A stretch of 64,000 nucleotides of DNA from the NCBI GenBank assembly GCA_963575745.1, contig CAUYUJ010002693.1, forward strand, positions 1 to 64,000, written 5' to 3'. The notes under the pieces are model-generated. The model had not been told where the DNA came from. It searched no databases and was given only the letters and a program-made list of their open reading frames with translations. Origin of the DNA: Prorocentrum cordatum. Taxonomy: Eukaryota > Sar > Dinophyceae > Prorocentrales > Prorocentraceae. Both the position numbers and the translations under genes were made by a program. Numbering within the stretch: position 1 is the stretch's first letter; each line of letters starts with the position of its first letter. Below are positions 23,235-35,744 of this stretch, in pieces.

Positions 23235-23505
23235 TAGGGTATGATAGGGCATCGCGTATGTTATGGTACGAGTGCTATGATATGTTATGGTATGGTATGC
23301 TGGCGGGGGGCATGGTGGCTTTGATATAGTATGTTATGATTGATATGGTAAATTCGACCATGTTAGGATATGCTGTGTTATTTAATCTTAGTGCGTGGAA
23401 TCTGTGCAGCGTTATGGTATGCTATGTGCGTTCACATATCTCTTCTGGTATGGTATGCTATGATATGCCAGGTTATGGTATGATATGTTACGTTATGTCG
23501 TTTTG
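23235..23505. repeat. TATGATATG simple repeat
   Basis: Degenerate runs of TATGGTATG, TATGATATG and GTTATG, the longest of several such stretches in the window. No gene is seen. Confidence 0.75.
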
Positions 23506-24177
23506 GTGTCATCGCGGGTTCTCTTCGGGGTCCTCTTGGGTGCCCCGCGCGGACAGAAATGACGCCAGCTTCATGGCGTCGGAAGTGACGTAAAAGCGGA
23601 GAACCTATCTGTGTGCGAAACGAGGCACGCTTTGTGCAACTATCAACGTGGCGGAACTATTCAATGCGTGCCTCGCACGTAGCTTGGACGAAAACGGCGC
23701 CTTCCCTTCGGGCGCGAGCATCGAGACCAACTGCAGCGAACGCAATCGACTGCCGAGTCGGATTCAACCGTGGCCCCTGCAATCACCGAACACAGCCGTG
23801 GCAACAATGGCTTTGCGGTGCTCTCTGGAGTACCCCTGCAGGGGCGACTGCAAATGCAACGCCTAAGCAGCAACGCTCAAAAACACGTGGCCCGTGTCAG
23901 TTGCCCTCCAGCCCCCAGTCCGCAGCACGGATGCAAGGGTCGCGCGCTCTCAGGTCGAGCTCCAACGTGCGGTAGATCCAAGACAGCGTCAGTGCCACCG
24001 CCGCCGCACACGAATACCAATAAAACAACGCACGTGCGGGAACATACGTCAAGGAAGCAATGCCCTCAGACCCTCAGAAAGCTGAATGTTGACTGACATC
24101 CACAAGCACGCATCTTTTGATCGTTTTCCACAACCATGCCTCGAACATTCGAGGCTGTAACTGCGCACTGTCCACAG
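23505..24177. other. 3' flank of gene 2, no recognised gene
   Basis: Mixed-composition sequence downstream of the gene 2 stop codon. Plus-strand frames at 23.6-24.1 kb have ordinary length but no recognisable motif and no support from composition. Part of this is expected to be gene 2 3' UTR. Confidence 0.35.
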
Positions 24178-24651
24178 TCAGAATGCAGTTGGGTCAGCTT
24201 CTGGTTCAGAACCTTCGTCCACACGTTGAGGCCGCTCCCGTCGCTCAAGCTCGCTCCAGTCAGCTCCATATCGCGCGCGGCCCGCCACGCGAGCCACGCG
24301 TCGTGTCTGAACAGGTGGACGGAATGCCATGTGCTCCTCCTTTGAACCCTGCGAGCAATTCGAAAGCCAAGCGTAAGCGAAACCCAGCGGCCTGCCCATA
24401 GCAGGGTACACGTGTGGATTTGCCGATGCTGACATCCTTAGCGTCTTGATGCATTTGCCGTGAGCAGGATTTGGGCACAGGCATTCAATGATGGACTCGG
24501 CGTCGGGGCGACGGTAGTACCTCATTTTGCCGCCACCTCGGACAACCAGCTGACGCCGTAGATCTGACCCAGCATCTGCAGGATGAGGAGGTGGCGGTGG
24601 AGGCGGCGGAGGTACACCGCCGTCGGAGTCGGAGCCGTTCTCGCTGACGAC
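24178..24651 (-). CDS. Gene 2, last exon
   Basis: This exon encodes about 157 C-terminal residues. After a short acidic and Pro-rich linker (SENGSDSDGGVPPPPP) comes a compact Cys/His-containing domain: KMRYYRRPDAESIIECLCPN, AHGKCIKTLRM, then MGRPLGFAYAWLSNC and EEHMAFRPPVQTRR, ending in an acidic tail (DEGSEPEADPTAF). The CxC...HxxC spacing could bind zinc. Gly-Arg-Pro-Leu-Gly followed by an aromatic Ala-Trp-Leu is a pattern I associate with the C terminus of a large dinoflagellate-specific protein family; this is recall, not a search. The start is set at CCCAG|GTC, which restores frame with the exon upstream. The function is unknown. Confidence 0.7.
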   Translation of the reverse strand, partial: VVSENGSDSDGGVPPPPPPPPPHPADAGSDLRRQLVVRGGGKMRYYRRPDAESIIECLCPNPAHGKCIKTLRMSASANPHVYPAMGRPLGFAYAWLSNCSQGSKEEHMAFRPPVQTRRVARVAGRARYGADWSELERRERPQRVDEGSEPEADPTAF

Positions 24652-24799
24652 CTGGGACGGGGAGGCGAGACGGCCGCCGAGCGAAACCGAGCATCCTCCC
24701 TCCCTCACCCCTCCTCCTCCCCCTTCTCCACCTTCTCCTCCTCCTCCTCCTCTTCCACTCCCGCGTCCTCCTCCATTATGCTTGGACCCTCCAAGGGAC
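24652..24799 (-). other. Short GT-AG intron of gene 2
   Basis: Exon GGCGAG meets intron GTCCCTTGG; the intron ends CCCGTCCCAG before exon GTCGTCAGC. It is 148 bases, phase 0, with AG|GTC at both ends, and is filled with (GGA)n microsatellite. Reading through it hits a stop within ten codons, whereas splicing restores an acidic linker typical of this position. Confidence 0.6.
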
Positions 24800-25078
24800 C
24801 TCGCCCTCGAATTCTGCTACAGACAAGTGCCCCTCGGACTCGTCGTCGGGGTCGTCGCCGCCGCCGCGGCCCCCAATATGCTGCGGTGGCCACAATCGAA
24901 ACCACGTCTGGCGGCCATCCTGCAGCACGATGTCAGCATCAACGCGACTGGGGTCGAACAGTCCTATGCGGCGCCTGCCCTGTCGCAGTGAAAATAAAAC
25001 GCCGATGACCACGCCATCATCTGCAGCCAAATCGACTTCGTCGCACATGCGGTACAGAGACTGCCATTGCAGTGCTGC
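24800..25078 (-). CDS. Gene 2, penultimate exon
   Basis: The exon encodes 93 residues: AALQWQSLYRMCDEVDLAAD, then a beta-rich segment (VVIGVLFSLRQGRRRIGLFD, VDADIVLQDGRQTWFRLWPP) and an Asp/Glu-rich tail. Both ends are phase 0. The 3' splice site before it reads CCTTTGTTTCCCAGTGATCAG|GCAGCA. An ATG at 25,198 keeps the frame open upstream, but the sequence there soon becomes array-like repeat DNA, so the frame upstream of 25,078 is taken as intron. Its content fits directly after the segment ending at 37,495. Confidence 0.65.
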
Positions 25079-25199
25079 CTGATCACTGGGAAACAAAGGA
25101 CACCGATAATATGGGCGGTGAGCTGCTAACAGTGCCAACGCTGTTGCGGGCGTGTCCAATACAGTGGCCAACAAAAACCTCTGGCGTCCCCCATGCATT

Positions 25200-25505
25200 C
25201 TCGTTCACCCCTCACACGTTTCGTTGCCCCATAAGGGGGTATGCCTAAGGCCCCATCGCGAGACGTCGCACGTTGTGTCCACTCCACACCACTCAAGTAC
25301 AACACTCACACGTGGTGGCCCGCAGAATCAAATTGGAACGACACTGTTCGCATGCCCCCCCCCCAGCACATTGCAACGCCCATTGCAACGCCCATCACAT
25401 GCTTCGTGGCCCTATGAGGAGCCCCGCTGAAAACCGTTATGGGAATACGGAACCCCTCGCACTCCCCCCCCGCGCACTATGGCATGCCCCTCGCACGCTT
25501 CGAGA
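25200..25505. repeat. End block X, copy 2
   Basis: This block matches 3,600-3,900 in order: CACCCCTCACACGTTTCRTTGCCCCAT, the CCACACCACTC and CACACGT-GTGG parts, GTTCGCATGC, a shortened degenerate unit, CGTTATGGGAATA, a C run, and GGCATGCCCCTCGCACGCTTCG. It begins about 120 bases from the 3' splice site of the gene 2 giant intron. Confidence 0.75.
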
Positions 25506-27480
25506 CTTGAGAGGTGCGCCACCTTGACAACCCAGAGGACAGCGCCGACTTGACAACCCAGACAAGGGGCGCCTATCTCATTTTACAAAGGGGAGGAGGG
25601 CCCACTGTTAAGACGGGTAATATTACAATATGGATTCCGCCAACCAATCTTCCAATAATCTAATATGCGCGCATGAATTTCTGGTTGGGAAGTTTTTTCC
25701 CAAACAACAAGTGTTCCCAACCAACCTGTGTTGTTGGGTCCTCGTTTTGAACAGACGGCGCCCGCGTCCTCGTTCCTCCTTCCGCTGCCCCCCCACCCCT
25801 CCCCCCCATCATCAGCATCATCGCCACCATCATCACGATCGCCCATCATCCATCAGCATCATCACCTGCAGCATCATCGTCACCCACATAATCCTTATCA
25901 TCATCGGCATCATCAGCATCGCCCCCACCACCCATGTCGTCACACCCCTCACACGCTTCGTTGCCCCATAGTGAGCCCCACCTAAGGCCCAAATGGCGCA
26001 ACTCGCATGGCGCCACCGCCGCATTTTGGCACACCCCTCACACGTTTCGTGGCCTTATAGGGAGCCCCACCTAAGGTCGCAGTGGCGCAGCTCGCATGGC
26101 GCCACCGCCGCAATTTGGCACACCCGTCACACGTTCAGTGGCCTTATAGGAAGCTCCACCTCAAGGTCTAAGTGGCGCAGCTCGCATGGCGCCACCGCCA
26201 CATTGTGGCACACCCCTCACACGTTTCGTGGCCTCAGGGGGAGCCCCACCTAAGGTCCAAGTGGCGCAGCTCGCATGGCGCCATCGCCCCATGATAGCAC
26301 ACCCCTCACACGCTTCGTGGCCCCATGTGGGGCTCCCCCCAGGCCCAAGTGGCACAGCTTGCATGGCGCCACCGCAGCATTTTGGCATACCCCTCACACG
26401 CTTCGTGGCCAGATGGGGGGCCCCACCTCAGGTCCAAGTGAGGCAGCTCGCATGGCGCCACCGCGCAATTTTGGCACACCCCTCACACGTTTCGTGGCCC
26501 CATAGGAAGTCCCACCAAAGGTCCAAGTGGCGCTGATCGCATGGCGACACCGCCCCATGTTGGCACACCCCTCACACGTGTCGTGGCCACATGGGGAGCC
26601 CCACCTGAGGTCGCAGTGGCCTAGCTCGCATGGCGCCACCGCCACATTGTTGCATACCCCTCACACGTCCCGTGGCCCCACAGGGAGCCCCACTTGAGGT
26701 CCAAGTGGCGCAGCTCGCATGGCGCCACCGCCCAATGATGCCACACCCCTCACACGCTTCGTGGCCCCATGGGGAGCTCCATCCAGGTCCAAGTGGCGCA
26801 GCTCGCATGACACCACCGCCGAATTGTGGCACACCCCTCACACGTTTCGTGGCCCCATAAGGAGCTCCACCTAAGGTCCAAGTGGCGCAGCCCGCATGGC
26901 GCCACTGCCCCATTTTGGCACACCCCTCACGCTGTTCGCGGCCCCGCTCCACCGACGGCCTCAGTGGCACAGTTCACGTGGACTCTCCCCCCGCCGTTTT
27001 GGCACACCACGTACACGGTTCGTGGCCCCGTAGGGAGCTCCACCGAAGGCCTCAGCGGCACAGTTCGCATGCCCCCCCCCCCCCGCAATTTCGGCACACA
27101 CCCCACACAGTTCGTGGCCACATCGGGAGCTCCACCGATTGCTTCAGCGGCACACCGCACATGCTCCCATTCGCAATTTCGGCACACCCTCAGGCGGTTC
27201 GTGGCCTCATCGGGAGCTCTACCGAAAGCCCCAATGGCCATGTCCGCATGCTCCCCCTCGCCCACAACATGCCCATCCGGGGTTCCCTCACACGGTTCGT
27301 GGCCCCATGGTGAGCTCCACCGAAGGCCCCAGTGACCACGTCCTCATGCCCCCTCCCCGCTCATTACATGCCCATTTCGGTACACCCCTTACACGGTTCG
27401 TGGCCCGATAAGGAGCTCCAGTGAAAGCAGTGCCCACCATGCAGTCTTCGCAGTTGCAGATGGTTCGGTCCTTCGTTAGG
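25505..27480. repeat. Leader and higher-order cassette, copy 2
   Basis: The full-length leader (25,505-25,800) has two TTGACAACCCAGA repeats, GGGGCGCCTAT, TTGGGAAG-type AT-richer sequence and CTCGTTTTGAACAGACGGCGCC. It is followed by a CATCATCACC microsatellite to 25,930, about 11 type B units (25,940-26,935), about five to six type C units (26,935-27,415) and the end motif (CCACCATGCAGTCTTCGCAG, GGTTCGGTCCTTCG). Confidence 0.85.
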
Positions 27481-29170
27481 CTAATTGGGTCATCGCTTTG
27501 AACAGACAGCGCTAGCTTCCTCCTTCCTCTTCCCGCTGACCCCCCCCTCTCCCCGTCATCAGCATCATCGTCACCGTCGCCACCAGCACCCATCATCCAT
27601 CAGTATCACCACCAGCAGCATCATCGTCGTCCACATCCCCTTCATCAGCATCGTAATCATCATCATCGCCCCCCGCCCCCCCCCCCCACACACACCACCA
27701 TCCATGCCGTCACACCCCTCACACGTTTCGTGGCCCTATAGTGAGCCCCACCTAAAGTCCAAGTGGCGCAGCCCGCATGGCACCACCGCCCCATTTTGGC
27801 AAACCTCTCACACGCTTCAGGGTCTTATAAGAAGCTCCACCTAATGTCGCAGTGGTGCAGCCCACATGGCACCACCGCCCAATTTTGGCGAACCCTTCAT
27901 ACGTTTCGTGGCCCCACATGGAGAGCTGTCTAAGTTCCAAGTGGCGCAGATTGCATGGCGCCACCGCCCCGTTTTTTTCACACCCCTCACACGCTTCGTG
28001 GCAACATAGGGAGCTCCACCTAAGGTCCATGCGGCGCTGCTCGCATGGCGCTACCGCCGCATTTTGGTACACCACTCACACGCTTCGTGGCATCATAGGA
28101 AGCTCCATCCAGGTCCAAGTGGCGCAACTCGCATGGCGCCACCGCCGAATGTTGGCACACCCCTCACACGTTTCGTGGCCCCATAAGGAGCTCCACCTAA
28201 GGTCCACTCGGCGCAGCCCGCATGGCGCCACCGCACAATTTTGGCACACTCCTCACACGCTCCGTAGCCCCATAGGGGGCTCCGTTTGGCTACAAGTTGC
28301 GCAGCCCGCGTGGCGCAACCGCCCTATGTTGGCACACCCCTCATACGTTTCCTGGCCCCAGAGGGAGCTGCACCTAAAGCCGCAGTGGCGCAGCTCGCAT
28401 GGCGCCACCGCGCAATCTCAGCGCACCCATCACATGTTTCGTGGCCCCACAGGGTGCCCCGTCTAAGGTCCAAGCGGCGCAGCTCGCATGGCGCCACAAC
28501 AGTTTTGGCCCACTACTGACACGTGTCGTTGCCTTATAGCGAACCCCACCTAAGGTCGCAGTTGTGGAGCTCGCATGGCGCAACCGCCACATGTCGGCAG
28601 ACCCTTCACACGGTTCGCGGCCTCATTGGGAGCCCCACCGAACGCATCAATGGCACCGCTCGCGGGCTCCCCTCCGCAAGTTCGGGACACCCCTCACACG
28701 TTTCGCGGCCCCATATGGAGTTCCACAGAAGGCTTCGGTGGCATGGTTCACATGCCCCCCCCCCGCCCCGCCATTTCGGCACACCTTTCACACGGTTCGT
28801 GGCCCCATAGTGAGCCCCACCGAAGGCTTCAATTGCACAATTCACATGCTCCCCATCCGCAAATTCGGCGCACCCCTCACACGGTCCGTGACCCCACTTG
28901 GAGCTCCACCGAATGCCCCAGTGGCCGCGTCAATATACCCCCACCCCCCCTCACCCCGCCCACATCATGCCCATTTCGGCTCACCCCCTCACACGCTTCG
29001 TAGCCCCATGGGGAGCTCCACCGACGGCCCCAGTGGCCACGTCCACATACCCCCCCCCGCACACAGCATGCCCATTTGGGCGCACACATCACGCGGTTCG
29101 TGACCCCAGGGTGATCTCCATTGAAAGCGGCACCCACCATGCGGTATTCGCAGTTGCAGATGGTTCGGTC
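27480..29170. repeat. Higher-order cassette, copy 3
   Basis: Short leader (GGGTCATCGCTTTGAACAG, ACAGCGCTAGC, pyrimidine tract, CATCATCGTCACC and CATCATCGTCG microsatellite) to 27,715, about ten type B units to 28,600, about six type C units to 29,100, then the end motif (CCACCATGCGGTATTCGCAG, GGTTCGGTCCTTCG). Start-to-start spacing from the preceding cassette leader is about 1.74 kb. Confidence 0.85.
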
Positions 29171-32100
29171 CTTCGCCAAGATGATTTCCATTACCGTCTT
29201 GTTTTGAAGAGGCAGTGCCCCGCTTCCTCGCTCCTCCTCCTCCCGCTGCCCCCTCACCCCTCCTGCTCTCCTCTGCTCCCCGCGCGCGTTCCGTGGCCAC
29301 GGGGGGCTCCGCCGACAACCCAAGTGGCCGCGACCGCATGTGCGACCGCGCCCATTGTGTCACACCCCTCACACGTTTCGCGGGCACATATGGCTTCACG
29401 GGAGGCCCCAGTGGCCGCGACCGCAGGTGTGACCGCGCACAGTTGGCACATTCATCGGGCGCTTCGTGGCTCCATGAGGAACCCCGCCGAAAGCCACAGT
29501 GGCCGCGCGCATTTTGGCACACCCATCACACGCGTCGTGGTCCCATAGAAGCTCCACCGAAGGCCCCAGCTGCAGCGACCGCATGTGTGACCGCGCACAG
29601 GTTGGCACACCCATCACACGTTGCGTCGTCACATATGGAGCTCCACCGAAGGCCCTAATGCCAGCGACCGCATGTGTGACCGTACCTATTTGGGCATACC
29701 CCTCGCACGTTCCGTGCCCCCATAGGAATCTCCACCGAAGGCAATAGTGGCTGCAACAGCATGTGTGGCCGCGCCCAGTTTGGGGCACCCCCCACACGCT
29801 TCGCGGCCCCAAATGGAGCCCCGCCGAAGGCCCTAGTGGCCGCGACCGCATATGTGACCGCCCCAATTTTGACACATCCATCACACGTTTCGCGGCCCCA
29901 TGGCGAACTCCACCGAGTGCACTAGTGGCCGTGACCGCAAATGTGCCAGCGCCCATTTTGGCACATCCCTCGCACGGTACGTGGCCTCATGGCAAGCCAC
30001 AACGAACGTTTTAGTGTCCGCGACCGCATGTGTGGCCGCGCCCATTTCGGCTCACCCTTCACACGCTTCGTGGCCGCATATGGGGGCTCCACCGAACGCC
30101 CTAGTGGCCGTGACTACATGTGTGACCGCGCCAACCTTGGCACACCCCTCACACGCTTGGTGGCCCCATGGCGAGCTCCACCGAGCGCCCAATGGTTGCG
30201 ACCGCATGTGTGACCGCGCCAATTGCGGCAGACCCCTTCACACGCTCCGTGGCCCCATATGGCGCTCCACCGAATGCTTCAATGGCCGCGGCCGCATGTG
30301 TGACCGCGCACATGTTAGCCCACACCTCACACGCTTCGCTGCCAAATGGGGAGCTCAACCGAATGCCCCAGTGGCCGCGACCGCATGTGTGACCGCGTTC
30401 ATTAGACACACCCCTCGCACGCTTCGTTGCCCCACAAGGGGGCTCCACCGACTGCGCCAGTGACAGCGGTCGCTTGTGTGACCGCGCCTATTTTTGCGCA
30501 CACTTCCCAGGCGTCGTGACCCCATGTTGGAGCTCCACCGAAGGCCTCCGTGGACGCGACCGCCTGTGTGCCATCGAAAATTGTGATGCACCCCCACACG
30601 TTTTGTGACCCCATCGGGGGATCCACCGAAGGCCACAGCGGTTGCGACCGCCTGTGTGCCAGCGCACATTTTGACACACCCCTCGCACGATTCGTGGCTT
30701 CATATCGGGCTCTACCGAAGGCTTCAGTGGCCGCGACCGCACGTGTGACCGCGCGAATGTTGGCCCACCCCGCACTCGCTTCGCGACCCCATTGGGAGCC
30801 CCACCGAAGGCCCCAGTGGCCGCGACCGCATGCGTAACCGCGCATGTTTGCACACACCCGTCACACGCTTCGCGGCCCCATTGGTGGCCCCAACGACGGC
30901 CCCAACGGCCGCGACCACATGTGTGACCGCGCCAATTTCGGCACACCACTCACGCGCTTCCCTGCCACGTAGGGGCCTCCACCGAAGGATCAGGCGGCCG
31001 CGCTCGCACGTGCGACCGCGCCGACCTGGGCTCAACCCTCGCGCGTTTCGTGGTCGCACAGGGGGCCCCACCGAAGGCCCAATTGGCCGCGACCGCATAT
31101 GCGACCGCGCTCATATGGCACACCCCTTCACACGCTTCGTGGCCACATATGTAACCCCACCGAAAGCCCCAGTGGTCGCGACCGCATGTGTGACCGCCCA
31201 ACTTTTGGCACACCACTGACACGTTCCGTGGCCACATTGGACGCCCGAGCGAAGGCCACAGTGGCCGCGACCGCATGCGTGGCTGCGCCAATTCTAGCAC
31301 ACCCGCCACACGTTTCGCGGCACCACAGGGGGCTCCACCGAATGCACCCGTGGTCGCGACCGCATTGATGACCGCGCCCATTTTGGCACACACACACCAC
31401 ACGGCCCGTTGTCCCATAGGGAATTCAGCCGAATGCCCCAGTGGCCGCGACCCAATGTGCGCCCACGCAAAGTGTGGCACACCCCTCACACGCTTCGTGG
31501 CCCCATACGTATCTCAACCGACAGCAACAATTGCCGCGGCCGCATGTGTGACCGCGCACATTTTGGCACACCCCTCACACGTTTCACTGCCCGATAGGGA
31601 GCTCCGCCGAGTGCCCCAGTGTGGCCGCGGCCGCATATGTGACCGCGCAAATTTCGGCACACGCACGCTTCGCGGCCACATCGGGAGCCCCACCGAAGGC
31701 CCCAATAGCCGCGACCGCATGTGTGACCGCGCCTGTTTTGGCATGCCCCTCACACGCTCCGTTGCCTCACATGGAGTTCTACCGAAGGCCCAGATGACCG
31801 CGACCTCATGTGTGCCCGCGTTCATTGTGGCAGCCCCTCGCCTATGTCGCGGCCCCGCAGGGAGCTCCACCGAATGCCACCGCGGCCGCGACCGCAAGTG
31901 TGACCGCGCCAACTTTGGCGCACCCCTCGCACGTCCCGTGGCCCCATAGGGCCCCACCGAAGGCAACAATAGTCGCGACCGCATGCTTGGTCGCGCACAG
32001 TTTAGCTCACCCCTCACACGTTTCGCGGCCCCACAGGGAGTTCCACCGAACGCCCCGGTGGCATCGCTCGCATGCGTGGCCGCGTATAATTTGGCACACC

Positions 32101-35100
32101 CCTGACACGTGTCGCGGCCCCATAGAGGGCCCCGCCGAGAGCCCCAGCGGCCGCGACCGCATGCGTGACCGCGCCCCGTTTGGCACACCCCTCACACGCT
32201 TTGCGGTCCCAGAGGGGGCCCCACGGACAGCGCCAGCGGCCGCGACCGCGTGTGTGACCGCGCTCACTTTGGCACACCCTTCACACGTTTCGTGGCCCCA
32301 CAGGGAGCTCCACCGAGGCCCTAACGGCAGCCACCGCATGTGTGAACGTACGCATGTCGGCACACCTTGCACACGTTTGGTGGCCCCAGAGGGGGCGCAA
32401 CCGAATGCAGAAGTGGCCGCGGTCTTATGTGCTTTCGCACACGATGGCACACATCACACACGCTTTGTGGCACCACAAAGAGCCCCACCAACGGCCCCAA
32501 TGGCCGCGGCTGCATGTGTGACCGCGCTCGTCTAGGCACACCCCTGACTCGCTTCGTGGCCCCATATTGAATTCTACCCAAGGCCCCAATGGCAGTACTT
32601 GCATGTGTGGCCGCGCGCATGTCGGCATCCCCCTCGCACGCTTCGTGGCCCGAATTGGGGGCTCCATCGGGTGCCCCAGCGGCCGCGACCGCATGCGTGG
32701 CCGCGCGCATTTCTGCACACCCTCACACGTTTCGCTGCCCCATGAGGAGCCACCTGCGGCCCCAACGGCCGCGCTCGCACGTGTGGCTGCGCCAACTGTG
32801 GCACACCCCTCAGCCGTTTCGCTGCCCCGTAGAAACCCCACCAACGGTCAAAGTGGCCACGGCCCCTTGTGCGCCTGCGCCTATTTTGGCATACACCCCA
32901 CGCGTCTCGCGGCCATCCAAGGAGCTCGTCCGAAGGCCCCAGCGGCCGCGCTCGCCTGCGTGACCGCGCGCACTTTGGCACGCCCCTTGCGCGTTCCGTG
33001 GCCCAGTAGGGAGCTCCACCGAAGGCCCCAGTGGCCGCGACCGCATTGGTGACCGCGCCCATTTGGAACGCCATTCACACGCTTCTCGGCGCCAGAGGGG
33101 GCACCACCGAAGGCGCAAATGGCCGCGACCGCAGGCGTGACCGTGCTCATTTAGGCATACCCCTCAAACGCTTCGTGGCCCCATAGGGAGCCCCACCGAG
33201 GGCGGCAGCGGCCGCTGCCGCATGTGTGGCCGCGCTCATTGTGGCACACCCCTCGCGCGCTTGTGGTCGCATGGGGGGGGGGGGCCACCGAGTTCAACAC
33301 TGGCAGCGGCCGCATGTGTGACCGCGCACATTTCGGCACACCCCTCACACGTTTCGCGGCCGCACACTGAGTTCCACCGAAGGCCCCAATGGCAGCGACC
33401 GCATGTGTGACTGCGCTAATTGTGGGCACACCCCCACACGCTTCGTGGCCCCATGGCGAGTTCCACCGAATGCCACATCGGCCCCGACCGTATGTGCGAC
33501 AACGCTCATTTGCCACACCCCTCACACGCTTCGGCGCCCCCTGAGGGGCCCAACCGACTGCCGCGAAGGCCGCGACCACATGTGGGACCGCGCACATGTT
33601 GGGACCCCCCCTCGCACGTTTTGCGGCCTCATATGGAGCTCCACCGACGGCACCAGCGGCAACAACCGCATGTGCGACCGCTCCCACGTCGGCACCCCCC
33701 CTCCCATTTCGACACCACATTGGGGCCCCAACCGAATGCTCAAGTGGCCGCGACCGCATGTGCGACCGCGCACATGTTCGCACACCCATCGCACGCGTCG
33801 CAGCCACACGGGCGCTTCCACTTCACGCCCCCGCTGTCACAGCCGCATGTGGCCGCGCTTATTTGTGCACACCCCTCACACACTTCGTGCCCCCATAGGG
33901 GGCCTAACCGTTGGCCCCAAATGGCAGCGACCGCATGTGTGACCGCGCACGCTTTGGCACACCCCTCACAAGTTGTTTGGCCACGTAGGGGGTTCCACCA
34001 AGAGGCCCCAGTGGCTGCGACCGCATGTGTGACCGTTTCCACGTTGACAATTCCAGTCAACGCTTCGTGGCCACATAGGGAGTCCCACCGAAGGCCTCAA
34101 TGGCCGCGACCGCATGTGTGACCGCACCAATTTTGGATAACCTCTGACACGTGTCGTGGGCCATATAGGGAGCCCCACCGAACGCACCAATGGCCGCGAC
34201 CGCATGTGTGACCGCGCACATGTCCCCGCACCCCTCACACGTTTCGTGGCCCCACAGGAAGGCCCACCGAAGGCCGCAATGGCCGCGACCGCATGTGTGA
34301 CCGCGCACACGTCGGCACACCCTGGACACGTTTCGTGGCCTCCTCTGGAGCTTCACCGCAGGTCCCAATTGCCGCCACCGCATGCGTGGCCGCGCACAGT
34401 TTGGCACATTCCCCACGCGCTTCGGTGCGCCATGGGGATCTCCAACGAAGGCCCGAGTGGCCGCGACCGCTTGTGAGACAGCGCTCGTTCTGGCACGCGC
34501 CTCGCACGTTTCGCTGCCACTATGAGGATCTCAACCGAAGGCCCCAGTGGCAGCGACCGCATGTGCTACAGCGCCCATTTTGGTACACCGCTCACACGCT
34601 TCGCGCCCCCATGGGGAGCCCGACCGAAGGCCCCATTGGCCGCCGCCGCATGTATGACCGCGCACAGTTTGACACACCCCTGGCACGCTTCGTGGCCACA
34701 TAGGGAGCTCCACCGAAGGCCTCAGCGGCCGCGACCGCATGTGTGGCCGCGCCCACTTGGGGACACCCTTCATACGTGTCACGCCCCAAAGGGAGCTCCA
34801 CCGAAGGCCCAACTAGCCGTGACCGCATGTGTGACCGCGCGCAGTTCGGCACGCTCTTTACATGTTTCGCGGCCGTATAGGGGGCCCGACCGAATGCCCC
34901 AGTGGCCGCGACCGCATGCGTGGCCGCACGCATGTTGAGCACCCCTCACACGCTTCGTGGCCACATAGGGAGATCCACCGCAGGCACCAGTGGCCGCGAC
35001 CGCATGTGGTACCACGCACTTGTCTGACACACCCCTCACACGTTTCATGGCCCCACGGGAAGCCCCACCGAAAGCTCCAATGACAGCGGCCGCATGTGGG

Positions 35101-35730
35101 ATCGCGCCAATTGTGGTACACAACTTACACGCTTCGTGGCGCCATAGGGAGCCACACCGAATGCCCAAATTCCAGCGACCCCATGTGTGGCCGCGCCAAT
35201 GTTGGCACACCTCTCACACGCTTCAAGGCTCCATAGGGAGCCCCGCCGAAGGCCCCAGTGGCCGCGTTCGCATGTATAGCCGCGCTCTTGTGACACACCC
35301 CTCAAACGTTTCGCGGCCACAGAGGGGGCCCCACCGACGACCGCATTGGATGCGACCGCATGGGTGGCCGCGCCCAGTTCGACACGCCCATCACACGCTG
35401 CTTGGCCCCATGTGGGGCTCCACCGACGGCCACAGTGGATGCGTCCGCATGTGTGACCGTGTCCATTCTGACGCACTCCCCACACGCTTCGTGGCAGAAT
35501 AGGGAGCTATGCCGACTGTTCCAAAGGCCGCGACCGCATGTGTGACAGCGCCCATGTTGGCACACACACTTCACACGCGTCGTGGTCCCATAGGGAGCAC
35601 CACCGAACGCCCCAATAGCTGCGTGCGAATGTGTGAACGCGCACAGATTGGCCCACTCCCCACGCGCTTCGTGGCCCCATGAGTAGCTCTACCGACGGCT
35701 CCAGCGGCAGCGACCGCATGTTTTCGAATA
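29170..35730. repeat. Type A ~89-base tandem array, copy 2, with leader
   Basis: A short leader (29,170-29,290: GTCTTGTTTTGAAGAGGCAG, TGCCCCGC, pyrimidine tract) is followed by about 72 type A units with the same consensus as 4.2-10.5 kb. Array length (about 6.44 kb) is within a few percent of copy 1 (about 6.34 kb). Units are well diverged from one another. Open frames inside rotate through the unit and end at TGTGTGA, so none is taken as a gene. Confidence 0.95.
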
Positions 35731-35744
35731 GCGCGCGCTTGGCA

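Noticed and set aside
27440-27480. RNA polymerase III B-box-like GGTTCGGTCC in the cassette end motif, suggesting a tRNA-derived element
   Set aside because: There is no matching A box at the right distance, no tRNA-like fold, and one mismatch to the B-box consensus.
4196-35730. Many open frames of 60-250 codons across the ~89-base arrays on both strands
   Set aside because: The unit is not a multiple of three, so the frame rotates unit by unit; frames end regularly at TGTGTGA. The translations are only the rotated repeat (RFVAP, CDRAH, TACVTA and similar), with no independent protein features.
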